Shown here one piece after another: positions 6,493-7,255 of a DNA stretch of 7,255 nt; within the stretch, counting starts at the first letter, position 1; each line of letters begins with the position of its first letter. A model generated the notes under the pieces. It made no database searches. It was given only the letters and a program-made list of their open reading frames with translations, and was not told where the DNA came from. The stretch is from Bdellovibrionales bacterium (GTDB lineage: Bacteria > Bdellovibrionota > UBA2361 > JAGRAS01). Location: positions 1 to 7,255 of the forward strand of contig JAGRAS010000080.1 in NCBI GenBank assembly GCA_020434465.1, given 5' to 3'. The translations under genes were made by a program, and so were the position numbers.

Positions 6493-7050
6493 CTAAAGCA
6501 TAGCTAATAACTCTTTCTTTCTCTCATCGTATTCAGTTCTAGTAACCAAGCCTTTTTCTTTTAGATCATTAAGCTTTTTGATACGATCTTCTATACTATT
6601 GGTCTCCACTTCATCCTCTTTCTTAGCTACTACTTTTGCCTTAGGCTTGTTTTGAGTAACTGGCTTAATACCAACAGGTAATAACGTAATTACAGTTGTT
6701 TCTGGATACTTATTGTCAGCTCCAGATGCAGAATCAATACCCCACCCAACAATACCTCCTGCAAGTATATTTCCAAATGTTGCTCCTTCAGTGCCAGAAT
6801 TAAGATGCTCGATAGACTCTTGAAAGCCAGGCTTTATACAACTTACCTTAATGTCATGTTTAGTCTTTTTTACATGCACAGCACCAGGTGTATTATCAAC
6901 AGAGCCTATGATTTTGCCTTCACGCTCTAATTCACATCTTGCACCATTCGGGTTAGTTTGAATTTCTAAGCTTTGGCTTGTACCAGATAGAATAGTAGAG
7001 CAGCCACTGAGTAAGGTTAATAGAAATATTAATATCAAGCATCTCACCAT
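6493..7050 (-). CDS. Outer-membrane-type lipoprotein with PEGA-like domain and C-terminal SHOCT domain
   Basis: The product is 185 residues. A hydrophobic signal ends in a textbook lipobox, LSGC with Cys17 as the lipidated residue. Ser18 follows, not Asp, so Lol sorting to the outer membrane is expected. Residues 18-126 match from memory a common proteobacterial lipoprotein family: GCSTILSGTSQSLEIQT, NPNGARCELEREG, HDIKVSC, KPGFQE, then a Gly-rich stretch FGNILAGGIVGWGID, then SGADNKYP. The early part resembles a PEGA beta-domain, and Cys39 and Cys71 may form a disulfide. A Lys/Pro/Ala linker (127-150) leads to a SHOCT domain at about 153-185 (IEDRIKKLNDLKEKGLVTRTEYDERKKELL), a short helical module often found at protein ends and thought to mediate oligomerisation. 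The start is the ATG at 7050, with GGAGG six bases upstream; the in-frame TTG at 7056 directly abuts GGAGG. No enzymatic role is apparent. Confidence 0.93.
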   Translation of the reverse strand: MVRCLILIFLLTLLSGCSTILSGTSQSLEIQTNPNGARCELEREGKIIGSVDNTPGAVHVKKTKHDIKVSCIKPGFQESIEHLNSGTEGATFGNILAGGIVGWGIDSASGADNKYPETTVITLLPVGIKPVTQNKPKAKVVAKKEDEVETNSIEDRIKKLNDLKEKGLVTRTEYDERKKELLAML

Positions 7051-7056
7051 TGCCAA

Positions 7057-7061
7057 CCTCC
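7057..7061 (-). promoter_or_regulatory. Ribosome binding site fixing the SHOCT lipoprotein start
   Basis: GGAGG on the minus strand is six bases before the ATG at 7050 and immediately next to the TTG at 7056. The spacing selects the ATG, and the product is two residues shorter than the longest ORF. Confidence 0.8.
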
Positions 7062-7074
7062 ATTACATAAAATT

Positions 7075-7104
7075 AGTAAAAAAGTAGTATTAAATTTCAG
7101 TCAA
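7075..7104 (-). promoter_or_regulatory. Candidate sigma-70-type promoter of the SHOCT lipoprotein gene
   Basis: On the minus strand TTGACT (7104-7099) matches the -35 consensus at five of six bases. TTTACT (7080-7075), 18 bp downstream, matches the -10 at four of six but lacks the important second A. Transcription would start near 7068, leaving an 18-base leader that just includes GGAGG. Plausible but weak. Confidence 0.25.
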
Positions 7105-7169
7105 CTCAAACACTTTTAGAGATACTGCTAAGATCAACTGTGAAAGACTATAAATATAAGTAATTAACC

Positions 7170-7238
7170 ATGGTTAGAATTGGTTTATTACTTACTCTAT
7201 CTGCACTGTCTTTTTTATGTAGAATGCCAATCTTATAA
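7170..7238 (+). CDS. Possible 22-residue signal-peptide-like micro-ORF
   Basis: ATG-initiated peptide with the sequence MVRIGLLLTLSALSFLC followed by RMPIL and a stop. The basic start and hydrophobic core look like an export signal, but there is nothing behind it. No Shine-Dalgarno sequence precedes it. It may be a chance ORF, a tiny membrane peptide, or the start of a gene broken by a frameshift near the T-run at 7211-7216. The window ends 17 bases later, so continuation cannot be judged. Confidence 0.2.
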   Translation: MVRIGLLLTLSALSFLCRMPIL

Positions 7239-7255
7239 CTGACAACATAAACGCT

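Noticed and set aside
1..7255. CRISPR array, tRNA, rRNA or insertion-sequence transposase
   Set aside because: No regularly spaced repeats, no tRNA-like cloverleaf elements and no transposase motif were seen on either strand.

Overview
This 7.3 kb window is AT-rich bacterial DNA. It encodes four exported proteins: one very large protein on the plus strand, then three smaller ones on the minus strand. Two of the four carry lipoprotein signals, and the other two carry Sec/SPI-type signal peptides. Their families are a PEGA-like/SHOCT lipoprotein, a chymotrypsin-fold protease and a Cys/Asp-rich 'CSD..DNDSDG' secreted protein. Together these point to a Gram-negative, diderm organism, probably an uncultured proteobacterium in the broad sense, including the former Deltaproteobacteria. 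That placement is inference, because the window has no rRNA or housekeeping gene to anchor it.

Layout. Bases 1-176 are a leader with a consensus -10 hexamer. Bases 177-3776 (+) encode a protein of about 1,200 residues that I cannot assign to a family. It has a signal peptide, two long coiled-coil stretches bracketing a hydrophobic Gly/Ser-rich segment, and a long mixed C-terminal half. A 93-bp convergent gap follows. Bases 3870-5003 (-) encode a 377-residue secreted protein of a widespread but uncharacterised family, with an added Ca-loop-like motif. Bases 5004-5358 are non-coding but structured: an imperfect long hairpin and a plus-strand intrinsic terminator with no plus-strand gene in front of it. 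Bases 5359-6192 (-) encode a trypsin-fold protease lipoprotein with an intact catalytic triad. Bases 6193-6492 form an AT-rich spacer that contains a pair of 14-bp inverted repeats. Bases 6493-7050 (-) encode a PEGA-like plus SHOCT lipoprotein. Bases 7051-7255 hold its leader and a very short signal-peptide-like plus-strand ORF.

How they may fit together. All four products are directed out of the cytoplasm, so this is an envelope or secretion locus rather than a metabolic operon. Gaps of 267-355 bp make the minus-strand genes look separately transcribed. The most unusual item is the giant coiled-coil/hydrophobic/coiled-coil protein, whose order of parts recalls alpha-helical pore-forming toxins; this is a hypothesis from topology, not from sequence identity. 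The second is the intergenic region at 5004-5358, a candidate small RNA locus or a small inserted element. For two genes the most upstream possible start is a TTG, but strong Shine-Dalgarno sequences place the real starts at downstream ATGs.
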